This document shows, piece after piece, positions 46,623 to 56,718 of a DNA stretch of 64,000 bases. The notes beneath the pieces are model-generated. The model was not told the origin of the DNA. It ran no database searches and saw only the letters and a list, made by a program, of their open reading frames with translations. Source of the DNA: Kushneria aurantia DSM 21353 (GTDB lineage: Bacteria; Pseudomonadota; Gammaproteobacteria; Pseudomonadales; Halomonadaceae); assembly GCF_000382245.1 (NCBI RefSeq), contig NZ_KB907872.1, forward strand, positions 1-64,000, given 5' to 3'. Both the position numbers and the translations under genes were made by a program. How positions within the stretch are numbered: the stretch's first letter is position 1; the number at the start of each line of letters is the position of its first letter.

Positions 46623-47564
46623 ATGGCCGAAGGGCGGGGCGTGCAGTGGCTGGATGTCGATGAGCAGCATGACGGTCAGCGGCTGGATAATTTCCTGCTG
46701 GCGCATCTCAAGGGGGCGCCGCGTACGCTGATCTATCGCATCATTCGGCGCGGCGAGGTGCGGGTCAATGGCGGGCGCGTCAGGGCGCATCGGCGCCTCG
46801 AAAAAGGTGACCGCCTGCGGGTGCCGCCGCTGCGCCTGCCTGAAAAGATGGCGCAGGAGGTCAGCGACAATCTGCGTGCGGTGCTTGCCGACAGCCTTCT
46901 CGTCGAGCGGCCTCAATGGCTTCTGTTCAACAAGCCTTCAGGGCTTGCGGTGCACGGCGGCAGCGGTGTCACCATCGGCCTGATCGAGGCGCTGCGTCAG
47001 GTGCGCGACGACCCCTTTCTGGAGCTGGTGCATCGCATTGACCGCGACACCTCCGGCTGTCTGCTCGTCGCCCGCTCTCGCGAGGCGCTCAATACTCTGA
47101 GCGACGAGCTGCGCCGACACGGCATGCAAAAGCGCTATCTGGCGCTGGTCGAGGGGTACTGGCCTGCGCAACTTGTGTGCGTCGAGACACCGCTGGAGCG
47201 CTTCGAGCTGGCCAGCGGCGAGCGCCGGGTGCGCGTCAGCGCCGCCGGTAAACCGGCCGAGACCCGCTTTGCAGTCGTCGAGCGCTTCGACGGCGCCACC
47301 CTGGTGGAAGCCGAGCCGATCACCGGACGCACCCATCAGATTCGCGTGCATGCTGCTGACGCCGGCCATGCCGTACTGGGGGACAGCAAATACGGCAGCA
47401 GCGCCGGGCAGCGGCCGGCACAGCGTGGCGGCCTCGAGCGACTTTTCCTGCACGCCCGTGCCCTGAGCTTTACCGACCCCGCCAGCGGCGAGCGCGTCGA
47501 GATGCAGGCGCCGCTGGCGCCGTCGCTGACGGCGGTGCTGGCGCGGCTGCGCTCAACGAACTGA
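46623..47564 (+). CDS. rluC: 23S rRNA pseudouridine synthase RluC
   Basis: A 313-residue enzyme that makes pseudouridine at 955/2504/2580 of 23S rRNA (E. coli numbering). N-terminal S4 domain (QRLDNFLLAHLKGAPRTLIYRIIRRGEVRVNGGR), and the catalytic motif HRIDRDTSG with Asp140. GRTHQIRVH and GDSKYG follow. ATG at 46623 with GAGAG eight bases earlier is preferred to two GTG codons just upstream. Divergent from rne, as in E. coli and P. aeruginosa. Confidence 0.96.
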   Translation: MAEGRGVQWLDVDEQHDGQRLDNFLLAHLKGAPRTLIYRIIRRGEVRVNGGRVRAHRRLEKGDRLRVPPLRLPEKMAQEVSDNLRAVLADSLLVERPQWLLFNKPSGLAVHGGSGVTIGLIEALRQVRDDPFLELVHRIDRDTSGCLLVARSREALNTLSDELRRHGMQKRYLALVEGYWPAQLVCVETPLERFELASGERRVRVSAAGKPAETRFAVVERFDGATLVEAEPITGRTHQIRVHAADAGHAVLGDSKYGSSAGQRPAQRGGLERLFLHARALSFTDPASGERVEMQAPLAPSLTAVLARLRSTN

Positions 47565-47612
47565 GCCGGGCAGCCTGCTGGCGGGCGATAACTTCGAATC
47601 AGAGAACTGCCC

Positions 47613-48302
47613 ATGCGTTATCGGCTGATTATTTTTGACTGGGACGGCACCCTGATGGATTCGGTACCGCGCATCGTCGACTGCATGCAGCGTGCCGCGC
47701 GGGATGTCGGCTGGCTGCCGCTGAGCGACGCCGCCGTGCGCGATATCATCGGTCTTGGCCTGCCGGAGGCGATCGCGAGACTCTGCCCGGGGATCGATAG
47801 CGAGCGCGCCGAGAGATTGAGAGCGCGCTACTCTCACCACTTCGTCGCAGCCGACACCAAAGAGGCGCCGATGCCCTTTTTCAGCGGCGTCGAGGCGGGG
47901 CTCGAGCAACTCGCGCGTGAGCCCGATGTACAACTGGCCGTCGCCACCGGCAAAAGCCGGCGCGGGCTCGATCGCATCTTCACCGAGCGAGGCTGCGGTC
48001 ACTGGTTCGATGCCAGCCGTACCGCCGATCTGACTCGCTCCAAGCCCGATCCGTTGATGCTCGAAGAGCTGCTGGCGACGCTTGGCGTTCCGCTCGAGGA
48101 GGCCGTCATGATCGGCGATAGCGTGCACGATCTGGGTATGGCGCAGGCGCTGGGCATGGACCGCGTCGCGGTGAGCTGGGGTGTGCACGATATCGATACG
48201 CTGACGGCTTTTGCGCCATGCTATGCGGCAACCACATTCAGTGACCTGATGGCGTGGCTGACACAGCCACGCGAGGCGGACAAGCGAGGCGATCAGCCAT
48301 GA
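47613..48302 (+). CDS. HAD-IA family hydrolase (phosphoglycolate phosphatase-like)
   Basis: A 229-residue phosphatase. Motif I FDWDGTLMDS (nucleophile Asp), a helical cap (residues about 15-80), the VATGKSRRGLDR motif II segment, Lys in TRSKPDPLML and motif IV GDSVHDLGMAQALGM. Corresponds to PA2974-type HAD-IA enzymes next to rluC and sppA. Likely acts on small phosphorylated metabolites; substrate unknown. Stop overlaps the peptidase gene (ATGA). Confidence 0.93.
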   Translation: MRYRLIIFDWDGTLMDSVPRIVDCMQRAARDVGWLPLSDAAVRDIIGLGLPEAIARLCPGIDSERAERLRARYSHHFVAADTKEAPMPFFSGVEAGLEQLAREPDVQLAVATGKSRRGLDRIFTERGCGHWFDASRTADLTRSKPDPLMLEELLATLGVPLEEAVMIGDSVHDLGMAQALGMDRVAVSWGVHDIDTLTAFAPCYAATTFSDLMAWLTQPREADKRGDQP

Positions 48303-49297
48303 GCAACGAACGTGACAGCTGGACCGAGGGGGAGATGGTCGAGCGCAGCGCAAGCCGTGAGCAGCGCGAGGGAGAGAGCGCCATGGCGCAGGCGCTGCTG
48401 GAGATGGTGCGTGAGCAGCGCCGCAGTCGACGCTGGAAAATTTTCTTTCGTTTCTGTTTCTGGGGGTTCTGGCTGCTGGTGGCGGCGGCCGTGGCCTGGC
48501 TGGTGATCAGCGACCGCGAGGCACCGGGGGCTTCGCAGTCCGTTGGCGTGGTGGACATTCGTGGGGTGATCGCCGACGATGCGCCGGCCAGCGCCGAGCG
48601 CGTTATTCGTGGCCTGCAGCGTGCCTGGCAGGGCTCGAGTACGGCGGTGGTGCTGGATATCAACAGTCCCGGCGGTTCGCCGGTGCAGTCTCAGCGCATC
48701 TACAATGAAATTCGCCGCCTGCGCGCGCTCGACGACAAGCCGATCATTGCCGTGATCGAGGATATCGGCGCCAGCGGCGCCTACTATGTGGCGTCGGCGG
48801 CGGACAGCATTCATGCCGCGCCGGCCAGCCTGGTGGGCTCGATCGGCGTGATCTACGCCGGCTTCGGCCTGCAAAATGCCATCGAGCGGCTGGGCGTCGA
48901 ACGGCGCGTGATGATCGCCGGCGACAACAAGGACATGCTCGACCCTTTCCAGCCGCTGGAGCCGCGTCAGGTCGACCACTGGCAGCGACTGCTGGACGAG
49001 ACGCATCAACAGTTCATCGACGACGTTCGCGAGGGTCGTGGGGAGCGTCTTGGCGATAATCCGGAGCTTTTCTCCGGCCTGATCTGGAACGGCGAGGAGG
49101 CGCTGTCGCTGGGACTGATCGACGGCTTTGACAGCGTGCCCGATATCGCGCGAAGGCTTACCGGCAGCAGCGAAACGGTGGATTATACCGTCAGCGGCGA
49201 TCCGCTGGAGCGCCTGTCGCGTCGGCTGGGGCAGGTGGCAGCACACTATCTGGGCATTGAAGGCTATGGCGGCACGGCGCCGATCCGCCTGCAGTAA
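48299..49297 (+). CDS. sppA: S49 family signal peptide peptidase (short SppA type)
   Basis: A 332-residue membrane-anchored serine peptidase that degrades cleaved signal peptides. One N-terminal helix (FWGFWLLVAAAVAWLVI), then the S49 domain with catalytic Ser159 (DIGASGAYYVA) and Lys211 (AGDNKDMLDPF), 52 residues apart as in Bacillus SppA. It is the short single-domain form, not the 618-residue E. coli protein. ATG at 48299 overlaps the HAD stop. A maf gene follows in P. aeruginosa; here it is absent. Confidence 0.93.
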   Translation: MSNERDSWTEGEMVERSASREQREGESAMAQALLEMVREQRRSRRWKIFFRFCFWGFWLLVAAAVAWLVISDREAPGASQSVGVVDIRGVIADDAPASAERVIRGLQRAWQGSSTAVVLDINSPGGSPVQSQRIYNEIRRLRALDDKPIIAVIEDIGASGAYYVASAADSIHAAPASLVGSIGVIYAGFGLQNAIERLGVERRVMIAGDNKDMLDPFQPLEPRQVDHWQRLLDETHQQFIDDVREGRGERLGDNPELFSGLIWNGEEALSLGLIDGFDSVPDIARRLTGSSETVDYTVSGDPLERLSRRLGQVAAHYLGIEGYGGTAPIRLQ

Positions 49298-49318
49298 GTG
49301 CTGTGCCGGCAGTGTGCT

Positions 49319-49347
49319 TTGACACCTTCTTTGACAATCCCTATTAT
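49319..49347 (+). promoter_or_regulatory. Consensus sigma-70 promoter for yceD-rpmF-plsX-fab
   Basis: TTGACA at 49319-49324, 17-bp spacer, TATTAT at 49342-49347. Transcription should begin near 49354. This makes the ATG at 49357 nearly leaderless and favours the yceD start at 49381. Confidence 0.85.
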
Positions 49348-49380
49348 GGCGCGCCTATGTCAACCACGCGACAATCGTCA

Positions 49381-49899
49381 ATGACACCACTGCCCAGAAC
49401 GGTCGAGCCCTGGCGGCTCGCCGCAGCCGGCGAGCGGCTCGAAGGCTGCGTGTTGCTGTCCGGCCTGCCGCGTATCGTCGAGGCGATCGGGCAACAGGAC
49501 GCGGCGTGTCGAGTGGTGCTGAATTTCGATATCGATCAGCAGCGTCAGCACTATATCGAAGGGCGTCTTGATGTCGACGTTCAGCTGCCCTGCCAGCGCT
49601 GTCTGCAGCCCATGCCGGTAAGCCTTGAAAGCGAATTCCTGCTTGGCATGGTCACCGGCGATGAGCGAGCCGCAGCGCTTCCGGGACGCTACGAGCCCGT
49701 GATGGTCGATGACGAACAGCTGGATCTTCTGCCCATGATCGAGGATGAACTGCTGCTGACACTGCCGCAGGTGGTCTATCACGACGAAGAAGATTGCGCC
49801 GTTTCTCGTGCTGCCCTGAGCAGCGGTGAGGAGGGCGAGCCGGCGCCGGCGAGAGCCGATAATCCGTTCAGTGTGCTTCGCTCTCTGAAGAATCACTGA
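49381..49899 (+). CDS. yceD: YceD/DUF177 family 23S rRNA accumulation protein
   Basis: 172 residues from the ATG at 49381, equal to E. coli YceD (173). [23 protein letters not shown] and the acidic [23 protein letters not shown] segment with the final [12 protein letters not shown] are family features. Needed for normal 23S rRNA levels in E. coli and plants; mechanism unclear. Upstream in-frame ATGs at 49303 and 49357 are rejected because of promoter position. It begins the rpmF-plsX-fab operon. Confidence 0.93.
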   Translation: MTPLPRTVEPWRLAAAGERLEGCVLLSGLPRIVEAIGQQDAACRVVLNFDIDQQRQHYIEGRLDVDVQLPCQRCLQPMPVSLESEFLLGMVTGDERAAALPGRYEPVMVDDEQLDLLPMIEDELLLTLPQVVYHDEEDCAVSRAALSSGEEGEPAPARADNPFSVLRSLKNH

Positions 49900-49936
49900 G
49901 TCATTCAACACCCGAGTTACAAGCGGAGATTTCTCC

Positions 49937-50113
49937 ATGGCTGTGCAACAGAATCGCAAGTCTCGTTCGAAGCGCGGTATGCGCCGCGCACATGATGCGC
50001 TGACCACGCCGGCGCTTGCCGTCGATCGTGAAACCGGCACCACGCATCGTCGCCACCACGTCGCACCTGACGGCTACTATCGCGGCCGCAAGGTCGTCGA
50101 CGTCGAAGAGTGA
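49937..50113 (+). CDS. rpmF: 50S ribosomal protein L32
   Basis: A 58-residue ribosomal protein: [20 protein letters not shown] start, [20 protein letters not shown] middle. The cysteines of zinc-binding L32 forms are absent. GGAG at 49925-49928 precedes the ATG by eight bases. It lies between yceD and plsX, the conserved location. Confidence 0.98.
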   Translation: MAVQQNRKSRSKRGMRRAHDALTTPALAVDRETGTTHRRHHVAPDGYYRGRKVVDVEE

Positions 50114-50119
50114 TCGACA

Positions 50120-51175
50120 GTGGCGATGTCGCCACTGCGTATCGCTATTGATGCCATGGGCGGGGACTACGGTCCCCGCGCTACTGTGCGCGGTACGGCT
50201 GCCGCGCTCAGTGAGCGTCGCGAGCTCGTGGCGACGCTCTATGGTCGCCGCCATCTGCTTGATGTGGAACTCTCCCGCCTGCCTTCTTCGCTGTCATCGG
50301 CGCGTCATCGCATCGCTATTGTCGAGGCGGGCGATAGCGTTAGCGCCGAAATGACGCCCTCCAGTGTGCTTCGCAGCTCCCGCATGACCAGCATGCGCGC
50401 AAGCCTTGATGCCCTGTGCCGTGGCGATGCCCACGCCTGTGTCAGCGCCGGTAATACCGGAGCACTGATGGCGCTGGCGCGTCGCGATATCGGGATGCTG
50501 GAAGGCATCGAGCGCCCGGCGATCAGTGGCAAGATTCCCAACGCCTCGCGCGGTCCCTGCTATATGCTGGATCTGGGCGCCAATGTCGATTGCCGCCCCG
50601 CGCATCTGGTCGACTTTGCCTTCATGGGAGCCCGAATGGTGCAGCTCATTGATGGCGTTGCGAATCCGCGAGTGGGTCTTTTGAATGTCGGTGTCGAAAG
50701 CATCAAGGGCGAGCGGCGCGTGCGCGAGGCCGATCGTCTGCTGCGCGAGCGAGTGCCGCTGCCTTTCGATTATCGCGGCAATATCGAGGGTGACGACGTT
50801 TTTACCGGCGACATCGAAGTAGCCGTTTGCGACGGCATGGCCGGCAATATCGCCCTGAAAAGCAGCGAAGGTCTGGCGCGCATGCTGGGCCAGCGGCTAC
50901 GCGACGAGTTTCAGCGCGGTTTTTATGCGCGACTGGTGGGGCTGCTGGCACGTCCGGTGCTGCGACGCTTCCTGCAGGAGCTGAGTCCTGTGCGCTACAA
51001 TGGCGCCAGTTTTCTCGGCCTGCGCTCGACCGTGGTCAAGAGTCATGGCGGGGCGCGCTGGAAGGGCTTCGCCTGGGCCGTCAAGCGTGCTGCTGACGAG
51101 GCGCGCCAGGCACTGCCGCAGCGCCTGATGCTGTCATCCTCGGAGCACGGCGGAGAGGGTAGCATCGGCTCGTGA
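50120..51175 (+). CDS. plsX: Phosphate acyltransferase PlsX
   Basis: A 351-residue enzyme that converts acyl-ACP to acyl-phosphate for phospholipid synthesis. LRIAIDAMGGDYGPRATVRG start, CVSAGNTGALMALARRDIGML, LDLGANVDC and VAVCDGMAGNIALKSSEGLA are diagnostic. Start either GTG 50120 or ATG 50126; both are within 12 bases of the rpmF stop. The last 20 residues are a polar extra tail. Confidence 0.96.
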   Translation: MAMSPLRIAIDAMGGDYGPRATVRGTAAALSERRELVATLYGRRHLLDVELSRLPSSLSSARHRIAIVEAGDSVSAEMTPSSVLRSSRMTSMRASLDALCRGDAHACVSAGNTGALMALARRDIGMLEGIERPAISGKIPNASRGPCYMLDLGANVDCRPAHLVDFAFMGARMVQLIDGVANPRVGLLNVGVESIKGERRVREADRLLRERVPLPFDYRGNIEGDDVFTGDIEVAVCDGMAGNIALKSSEGLARMLGQRLRDEFQRGFYARLVGLLARPVLRRFLQELSPVRYNGASFLGLRSTVVKSHGGARWKGFAWAVKRAADEARQALPQRLMLSSSEHGGEGSIGS

Positions 51176-51282
51176 CGGCCACTTCCGGCGTCGGCCGCAC
51201 GCCCTGCTGGCTGCCGTGACGGGTTCGCTACCGGACGCGCGGTGTGCATTTTTAATTCATGATGTTTTGACAGGTGATAGTG

Positions 51283-52239
51283 ATGAGCAACTCTCTTGCT
51301 CTGGTCTTTCCGGGTCAGGGCTCCCAGCATGTCGGTATGCTGCGCGAGCTCGCCGAACGCTACAGCGTGGTGCGCACGACCTTCGAGGAGGCGTCGGACG
51401 CCCTCGGCTATGATCTCTGGCACGTCACCCAGGAAGGGCCCGACACCCGCCTCAATGCCACCACCTGCACCCAGCCGGCCCTGCTCACCGCTGGCGTTGC
51501 CATCTGGCGCGTGTGGCAGGAGCTGGAGGGCCCGCGTCCGCTGGCCATGTCCGGTCACAGCCTGGGCGAATACAGCGCTCTGGTATGCGCCGGTGCCCTG
51601 AGCTTTGCCGACGGCGTGCGGCTGGTGCGCCTGCGCGGCGAGGCGATGCAGCAGGCCGTGCCCGAGGGTGCCGGCGGCATGGCAGCCATCCTCGGCCTTG
51701 AAAACGGCGACGTCGAGGCGGCCTGTAGCGAGGCCGCCGAGGGCGAAGTGGTGTCAGCGGTCAACTACAACTCGCCAGGGCAGGTCGTGATCGCAGGCGA
51801 CCGTTCGGCGGTAGAGCGTGCCATTACAAGGTGTCAGGAGCGCGGTGCCAAACGCGCCGTGCCGCTGCCGGTCTCGGTCCCCTCGCACTGTGCGCTGATG
51901 AAGCCGGCGGCTCGGCGCCTCGAGGAGGCGATGAACGATATCGATTTTCGCACGCCGCGCTACCGTGTCGTGCAGAATGTCGATGCGCGCTGGCACGAGG
52001 AAGTCGATGCGATCAAGTCACGACTGGTGGAGCAGCTCTATCGGCCGGTGCAGTGGAGCAGCTGTATCGAAGCACTGGGAGAAGACGGTGCGGGCGTTTT
52101 CATCGAGTGCGGCCCGGGCAAGGTGCTGACCGGGCTGGGCAAGCGTATCGCCCGCCACAACCGCGGGCTGGCGGTCAACGATCCGGAGACGCTGGGAGCG
52201 GCCATCGAGCTGGCGCGTGAATCGGGCGATAACATCTGA
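51283..52239 (+). CDS. fabD: Malonyl-CoA:ACP transacylase
   Basis: A 318-residue enzyme that loads malonate on ACP. FPGQGSQHVGML start, nucleophile Ser93 in GHSLGEYSAL and His202 in VPSHCALM, both one residue from E. coli positions. AGGTGA at 51272-51277 fixes the ATG at 51283. About 107 bases separate it from plsX (fabH is absent here, as in P. aeruginosa). Confidence 0.98.
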   Translation: MSNSLALVFPGQGSQHVGMLRELAERYSVVRTTFEEASDALGYDLWHVTQEGPDTRLNATTCTQPALLTAGVAIWRVWQELEGPRPLAMSGHSLGEYSALVCAGALSFADGVRLVRLRGEAMQQAVPEGAGGMAAILGLENGDVEAACSEAAEGEVVSAVNYNSPGQVVIAGDRSAVERAITRCQERGAKRAVPLPVSVPSHCALMKPAARRLEEAMNDIDFRTPRYRVVQNVDARWHEEVDAIKSRLVEQLYRPVQWSSCIEALGEDGAGVFIECGPGKVLTGLGKRIARHNRGLAVNDPETLGAAIELARESGDNI

Positions 52240-52257
52240 CAGACAAGAGAGCAGTTT

Positions 52258-52998
52258 ATGAGCGAGGCAAGAGTAGCGCTGGTGACCGGTGCCACACGCG
52301 GTATCGGTCAGGCGATCGCCCGCGAACTGGGACGCCAGGGGCACACCGTCATCGGTACCGCGACCAGTGAAGAGGGCGCGCGGCGTATCGGTCAGGATAT
52401 GGCCGAGCAGGGTATTGGCGGTACCGGCAGAATGCTGGATGTGACGGATCGTGAGTCGATCGAGCGCGTTCTGTCCGCAATCACCGAGGAGTTCGGCGCA
52501 CCGCTGATTGTGGTCAATAATGCCGGTATCACCCGCGACAATCTGCTGATGCGCATGAAGGACAGCGACTGGGACGAGGTACTGGATACCAACCTGGGCT
52601 CGGTCTATCGTGTGTCAAAGGCCTGTCTCAAGGGCATGACCCGGGCGCGTTTTGGCCGTATCGTCAATATCAGCTCGGTAGTGGCCGGCATGGGCAATGC
52701 GGGGCAGGGCAATTACGCGGCCGCCAAGGCGGGCATGGAGGGGTTCACCCGCTCACTGGCGCATGAGCTGGCGGCACGCAATGTCACCGTCAACGCTGTG
52801 GCGCCGGGTTTCATTGCCACCGACATGACCAGTGAACTGCCTGAAAAGCACCGGGATGCGATGCTCGCGCGGATTCCTCTTGCACGGCTTGGTGAGCCTG
52901 CTGAAATCGCCGCCGCCGTCGCTTTTCTGGTCAGTGACGGTGCTGGCTATATCACCGGCCAAACGCTGCATGTCAACGGCGGCATGAGTATGAACTGA
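52258..52998 (+). CDS. fabG: 3-oxoacyl-ACP reductase FabG
   Basis: A 246-residue NADPH-dependent SDR for the first reduction in fatty acid elongation. TGATRGIG near residues 10-17, [14 protein letters not shown], Ser140, Tyr153 and Lys157 (YAAAK) and the end [13 protein letters not shown]. Eighteen bases after fabD. Confidence 0.98.
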   Translation: MSEARVALVTGATRGIGQAIARELGRQGHTVIGTATSEEGARRIGQDMAEQGIGGTGRMLDVTDRESIERVLSAITEEFGAPLIVVNNAGITRDNLLMRMKDSDWDEVLDTNLGSVYRVSKACLKGMTRARFGRIVNISSVVAGMGNAGQGNYAAAKAGMEGFTRSLAHELAARNVTVNAVAPGFIATDMTSELPEKHRDAMLARIPLARLGEPAEIAAAVAFLVSDGAGYITGQTLHVNGGMSMN

Positions 52999-53111
52999 AG
53001 CGGATACAGGGCAGCGCTTTCGCTGTTTCTGTATTGTTGCGTCGACCCATGACGGTCTATAAACTACCGCCAGTTCCAATCTGGCGACTCGTAACCAGGA
53101 GTAATGACAAG

Positions 53112-53345
53112 ATGAGTACCATCGAAGAGCGCGTTAAAAAAGTTGTAGCCGAACGTTTGAACGTCAAGGAGGAAGAGATTCAGAACAGCTCTTCCTTTAC
53201 CGAAGATCTCGGCGCCGACTCGCTCGATACCGTGGAACTGGTCATGGCGCTTGAAGAGGAATTCGATACTGAAATTCCCGACGAGGAAGCCGAAAAGATC
53301 ACCACCGTGCAGGAAGCGATCGACTACATCGTCGCTCACCAGTAA
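53112..53345 (+). CDS. acpP: Acyl carrier protein
   Basis: A 77-residue acidic carrier: [16 protein letters not shown] start and the phosphopantetheine serine in [19 protein letters not shown] (Ser37). AGGAG at 53097-53101 leads the ATG at 53112. A terminator follows directly, and fabF has its own promoter, so acpP can reach the higher expression it needs. Confidence 0.99.
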   Translation: MSTIEERVKKVVAERLNVKEEEIQNSSSFTEDLGADSLDTVELVMALEEEFDTEIPDEEAEKITTVQEAIDYIVAHQ

Positions 53346-53386
53346 GTGGGTATACCGCCGGGCCCTGGGTGCCGGTCGGTCGATAG

Positions 53387-53420
53387 AGCCGCCCCATTAT
53401 TCGGGAGCGGCTTTATTTTT
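53387..53420 (+). terminator. Terminator between acpP and fabF
   Basis: AGCCGC (53387-53392) pairs with GCGGCT (53407-53412) with an inner CCC/GGG, followed by TTATTTTT. Confidence 0.8.
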
Positions 53421-53511
53421 GTGCACCGCCCGGTGTGTTGACGTTTATGATGAGGCGTGACTGAACGGCCACGATGAAAGTCGCCCGGCCCCGCGCCCCG
53501 GACAACATAAC

Positions 53512-53520
53512 TGATATAAT
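53512..53520 (+). promoter_or_regulatory. fabF: Extended -10 promoter of fabF
   Basis: TGATATAAT (extended TGnTATAAT element) lies 93 bases before the fabF ATG. The -35 region (about 53492-53497) is GC-rich without a match, which extended -10 promoters tolerate. Confidence 0.7.
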
Positions 53521-53612
53521 GATGTGCTTGTTTCAAGGCGGCGGGCAGAGGATCAGGTCTCGATCCCGGCAGTGCACCGGCCGCACTCAACCGTTATCCT
53601 GGAGGGAAAGCG

Positions 53613-54854
53613 ATGCCTCGTAAAAGGGTCGTGGTGACCGGCATCGGTCTGGTTACGCCTGTCGGCAATACTACCGAAGAGACCTGGGAAAGCATCAAGG
53701 CCGGCCGCAGCGGTATCGGCCCTATCGAGCATTTCGACGCCAGCGGTCTGAACACTCGCTTCAGCGGTGCGGTCAAGGATTTCGAGCCGTCGCGATGGTT
53801 CAATCCGAAGGACGCGCGCAAGATGGATCTGTTCATCCAGTACGGTATGGCAGCCTCGGTGCAGGCGGTCGGCAATGCCGGTATCGAATGCACGGAAGAG
53901 AATGCCCATCGCATCGGCGTGGCGATCGGCTCGGGTATAGGCGGCCTGCCGATGATCGAGACCAATCATCAGGCGCTGCTCAAGTCCGGCGCGCGTCGCG
54001 TTTCTCCCTTCTTCGTGCCCGGCTCGATTATCAACATGATCGCCGGTAACCTCGCTATCCAGTACGGTTTCCGCGGTCCCAATATCGCCATCACCACTGC
54101 CTGTACCTCCGGCACCCACAATATCGGTTACGGCGCGCGGACGATTGCCTATGGCGACGCCGATGTGATGATCTGCGGCGGTGCCGAAATGGCCAGTACG
54201 CCGCTGGGGGTCGGCGGTTTCTCGGCGGCGCGAGCCCTCTCCACCCGCAACGACGACCCGCAGGCTGCCAGCCGCCCCTGGGATCGCGATCGCGACGGTT
54301 TCGTGCTCTCCGATGGTGCCGGGGTGCTGGTGCTCGAAGAGTATGAACACGCCCGCGCCCGCGGCGCCGACATTCTCGCCGAGTGCGCCGGTTTCGGCAT
54401 GAGCGATGACGCCTGGCACATGACCGCGCCGCCGAGCGACGGCGCCGGCGCGGCGCTGGCGATGGGCAACGCCATTCGCGATGCCGGCCTCGACCCCTCG
54501 GCGATTGACTACATCAATGCCCACGGCACCTCGACCTCGGTCGGCGACCTTGCCGAGAGTCTCGCCGTGGAGCGTGTCATGGGCAGCGCCGCCGGCAGAG
54601 TGGCGGTCAGCTCCACCAAATCGATGATTGGCCACCTGCTGGGCGCTGCCGGCGCGGTCGAGGCCGCCTTCTCGATCCTGGCGCTGCGCGACCAGGTCGC
54701 GCCGCCGACCATCAACCTGGACAATCCCGATGAGCAGTGTCGGCTCGACTATGTGCCGCATGTCTCGCGGGAGATGCGCATTCGCCATGTGCTGTCCAAC
54801 TCCTTCGGTTTTGGCGGTACCAACGGTTCGCTGGTGTTTTCACAGATCTCATGA
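53613..54854 (+). CDS. fabF: 3-oxoacyl-ACP synthase II FabF
   Basis: A 413-residue condensing enzyme for chain elongation. Catalytic Cys164 ([12 protein letters not shown]) and the two histidines in [13 protein letters not shown] and [19 protein letters not shown] stands just before the ATG. Stop overlaps pabC (ATGA). Confidence 0.98.
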   Translation: MPRKRVVVTGIGLVTPVGNTTEETWESIKAGRSGIGPIEHFDASGLNTRFSGAVKDFEPSRWFNPKDARKMDLFIQYGMAASVQAVGNAGIECTEENAHRIGVAIGSGIGGLPMIETNHQALLKSGARRVSPFFVPGSIINMIAGNLAIQYGFRGPNIAITTACTSGTHNIGYGARTIAYGDADVMICGGAEMASTPLGVGGFSAARALSTRNDDPQAASRPWDRDRDGFVLSDGAGVLVLEEYEHARARGADILAECAGFGMSDDAWHMTAPPSDGAGAALAMGNAIRDAGLDPSAIDYINAHGTSTSVGDLAESLAVERVMGSAAGRVAVSSTKSMIGHLLGAAGAVEAAFSILALRDQVAPPTINLDNPDEQCRLDYVPHVSREMRIRHVLSNSFGFGGTNGSLVFSQIS

Positions 54855-55675
54855 TGGGTGAGGACGGCCGGGCCGGTTTTCCCCTGGATGACCGTGGCGC
54901 CGCCTATGGTGATGGCCTGTTCGAGACGGTACTGGTGCGCGACGGCGAACCGCTCCTGTGGCGGGAGCACTGTGAGCGCCTCGAGGAGGGCGCTGCGCGT
55001 CTCGGCTTCGAGGCCCCCGAGCGCGCCGAGCTGGATGCGCTGCCGGCGCGTGCCGGTGCCGGCGAGAAGATATTGAAGATCATGCTGACTCGCGGCAGCG
55101 GCGGCCGTGGCTATGCGCTGCCCGACGTAGCCTCGCCACGGCTGCGCTATCGCATCGTCGCCTTTACACCGGCGGCGCAGCGCTGGCGTGAAGGCGTCAG
55201 CATGCGGCTGTGCCGACTGCGGCTGGCGGAGCAGCCGCTGCTGGCGGGCCTCAAGCACCTCAACCGGCTTGAGAACGTGCTGGCGCGCAGCGAGTGGCAG
55301 TCACCGGATATTGCCGAGGGGTTACTGCGCGATCAGCACGAGCGCGTCGTGGAAGCGACCGCCATGAATGTCGCCTGGCTTGAAAACGGCCGCTGGTTGA
55401 CGCCGTGGCTGGCGCGCTGTGGCGTCGCCGGAACCCTGCGCCGGGCGCTGCTGGCGCAGGGGCTGGTGGCCGAGGTAGACGATGCCGGCCTCGAAAGACT
55501 GGTCAAAGCGTCCTCATTATGCCTTTTCAATTCGGTGCAGGGCGTGTGGCCGGTTCAACGTCTGTTCGACGAGACTTGCAGCCACCGCCTGGGGCGCTGG
55601 ACAATCACCACCACTTCCGGGCAGCGCGAGCTGCAGCGGGAAGCGCACAGCCTGCTGGGCCATCCGCTTCCCTGA
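54851..55675 (+). CDS. pabC: Aminodeoxychorismate lyase
   Basis: A 274-residue PLP enzyme of fold type IV that makes p-aminobenzoate for folate. [20 protein letters not shown] start, PLP-lysine Lys135 in [15 protein letters not shown] and [18 protein letters not shown] overlaps the fabF stop; a second ATG at 54854 is possible. Conserved neighbour of fabF and mltG. Confidence 0.95.
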   Translation: MMGEDGRAGFPLDDRGAAYGDGLFETVLVRDGEPLLWREHCERLEEGAARLGFEAPERAELDALPARAGAGEKILKIMLTRGSGGRGYALPDVASPRLRYRIVAFTPAAQRWREGVSMRLCRLRLAEQPLLAGLKHLNRLENVLARSEWQSPDIAEGLLRDQHERVVEATAMNVAWLENGRWLTPWLARCGVAGTLRRALLAQGLVAEVDDAGLERLVKASSLCLFNSVQGVWPVQRLFDETCSHRLGRWTITTTSGQRELQREAHSLLGHPLP

Positions 55676-55704
55676 CGTCCGGGTATCGTTGAGCGGGGCC
55701 CGTA

Positions 55705-56718
55705 ATGCGATGGATCAAGGCGGCGCTTTTGGCGCTTGTGGTAGCGGCCGGGGGGGCGATCGCCGGCTGGCTGTACTGGCAGCAGCAGCTGGATGCGCCC
55801 ATTGCACTGTCAGCGAGTGAAGTCTACGAGGTGCGCCCCGGTATGGGCGCCTCGCAGATTATTGCCGAACTCGAGGCGCGCGGTATCATCGCCGCTCAGT
55901 GGCCCTATCAGTTGCTGGGCGTGTTCGAACCGCAGCGTCTGCGCGGTCTGCGCGCCGGGGAGTTCCGTCTCGAGCCGGGCATGAATGCCGCTCAACTGCT
56001 GGCCAAACTCTCCAGCAACGATGTCGTGACCTATCGGTTGACCGTTCCTGAAGGCCGCACCTTCGCCGACATGCGCCGTCTGCTGGGCGATGCCGAAGCT
56101 CTCGACCACGAAACCCGTGACATGAGCGATGCCGAGCTCATGACCGCGCTGGGTCACGAAGGGGAGCTTCCCGAGGGGCGCTTTTTCCCTGACACCTATG
56201 TCTGGCGTCGCGGTGTGAGCGATATGGAAATTTTCCAGCGTGCCTATGATCGCATGGCGAGCGTGCTGCGTGAGGTGTGGCAGAGCCGCGACGACGATCT
56301 GCCCATCGATACGCCCTATGAGGCACTGATTCTCGCTTCTCTGATTGAAAAGGAGACCGGCGTTGCCGCGGAGCGCTCGCGCATTGCCGGTGTGTTCAAG
56401 CGGCGGCTGGAGCGCGGTATGCGTCTGCAGACCGACCCCACCGTTATTTATGGCCTGGGCGAGGATTACGACGGTTCGCTGTCGCGTGCCGATCTCGAGC
56501 GCCGCACCGATTGGAACACTTACGTGATCAGCGGTCTGCCGCCGACGCCGATCGCTCTGCCGGGGCGCGCCGCGCTGGAGGCTGCGGTGCATCCCGCCGC
56601 GGGCAGCGCCCTCTATTTCGTCGCTCGTGGTAACGGCGAGCATCAGTTTTCCGATACGCTGGCCGAGCACAACGCCGCCGTGCGGCGCTATATTCTCGGC
56701 GAGGGAGAGAGTCCTTGA
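55705..56718 (+). CDS. mltG: Endolytic murein transglycosylase MltG (YceG)
   Basis: A 337-residue inner-membrane enzyme that cleaves nascent glycan strands and sets their length. One N-terminal helix (AALLALVVAAGGAIAGWLYW), a LysM-like domain (MNAAQLLAKLSSNDVVTYRLTVPEG region), and the YceG catalytic domain with Glu in LIEKETG (residues 213-219) and LQTDPTVIYGLG. Stop overlaps tmk. Confidence 0.96.
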   Translation: MRWIKAALLALVVAAGGAIAGWLYWQQQLDAPIALSASEVYEVRPGMGASQIIAELEARGIIAAQWPYQLLGVFEPQRLRGLRAGEFRLEPGMNAAQLLAKLSSNDVVTYRLTVPEGRTFADMRRLLGDAEALDHETRDMSDAELMTALGHEGELPEGRFFPDTYVWRRGVSDMEIFQRAYDRMASVLREVWQSRDDDLPIDTPYEALILASLIEKETGVAAERSRIAGVFKRRLERGMRLQTDPTVIYGLGEDYDGSLSRADLERRTDWNTYVISGLPPTPIALPGRAALEAAVHPAAGSALYFVARGNGEHQFSDTLAEHNAAVRRYILGEGESP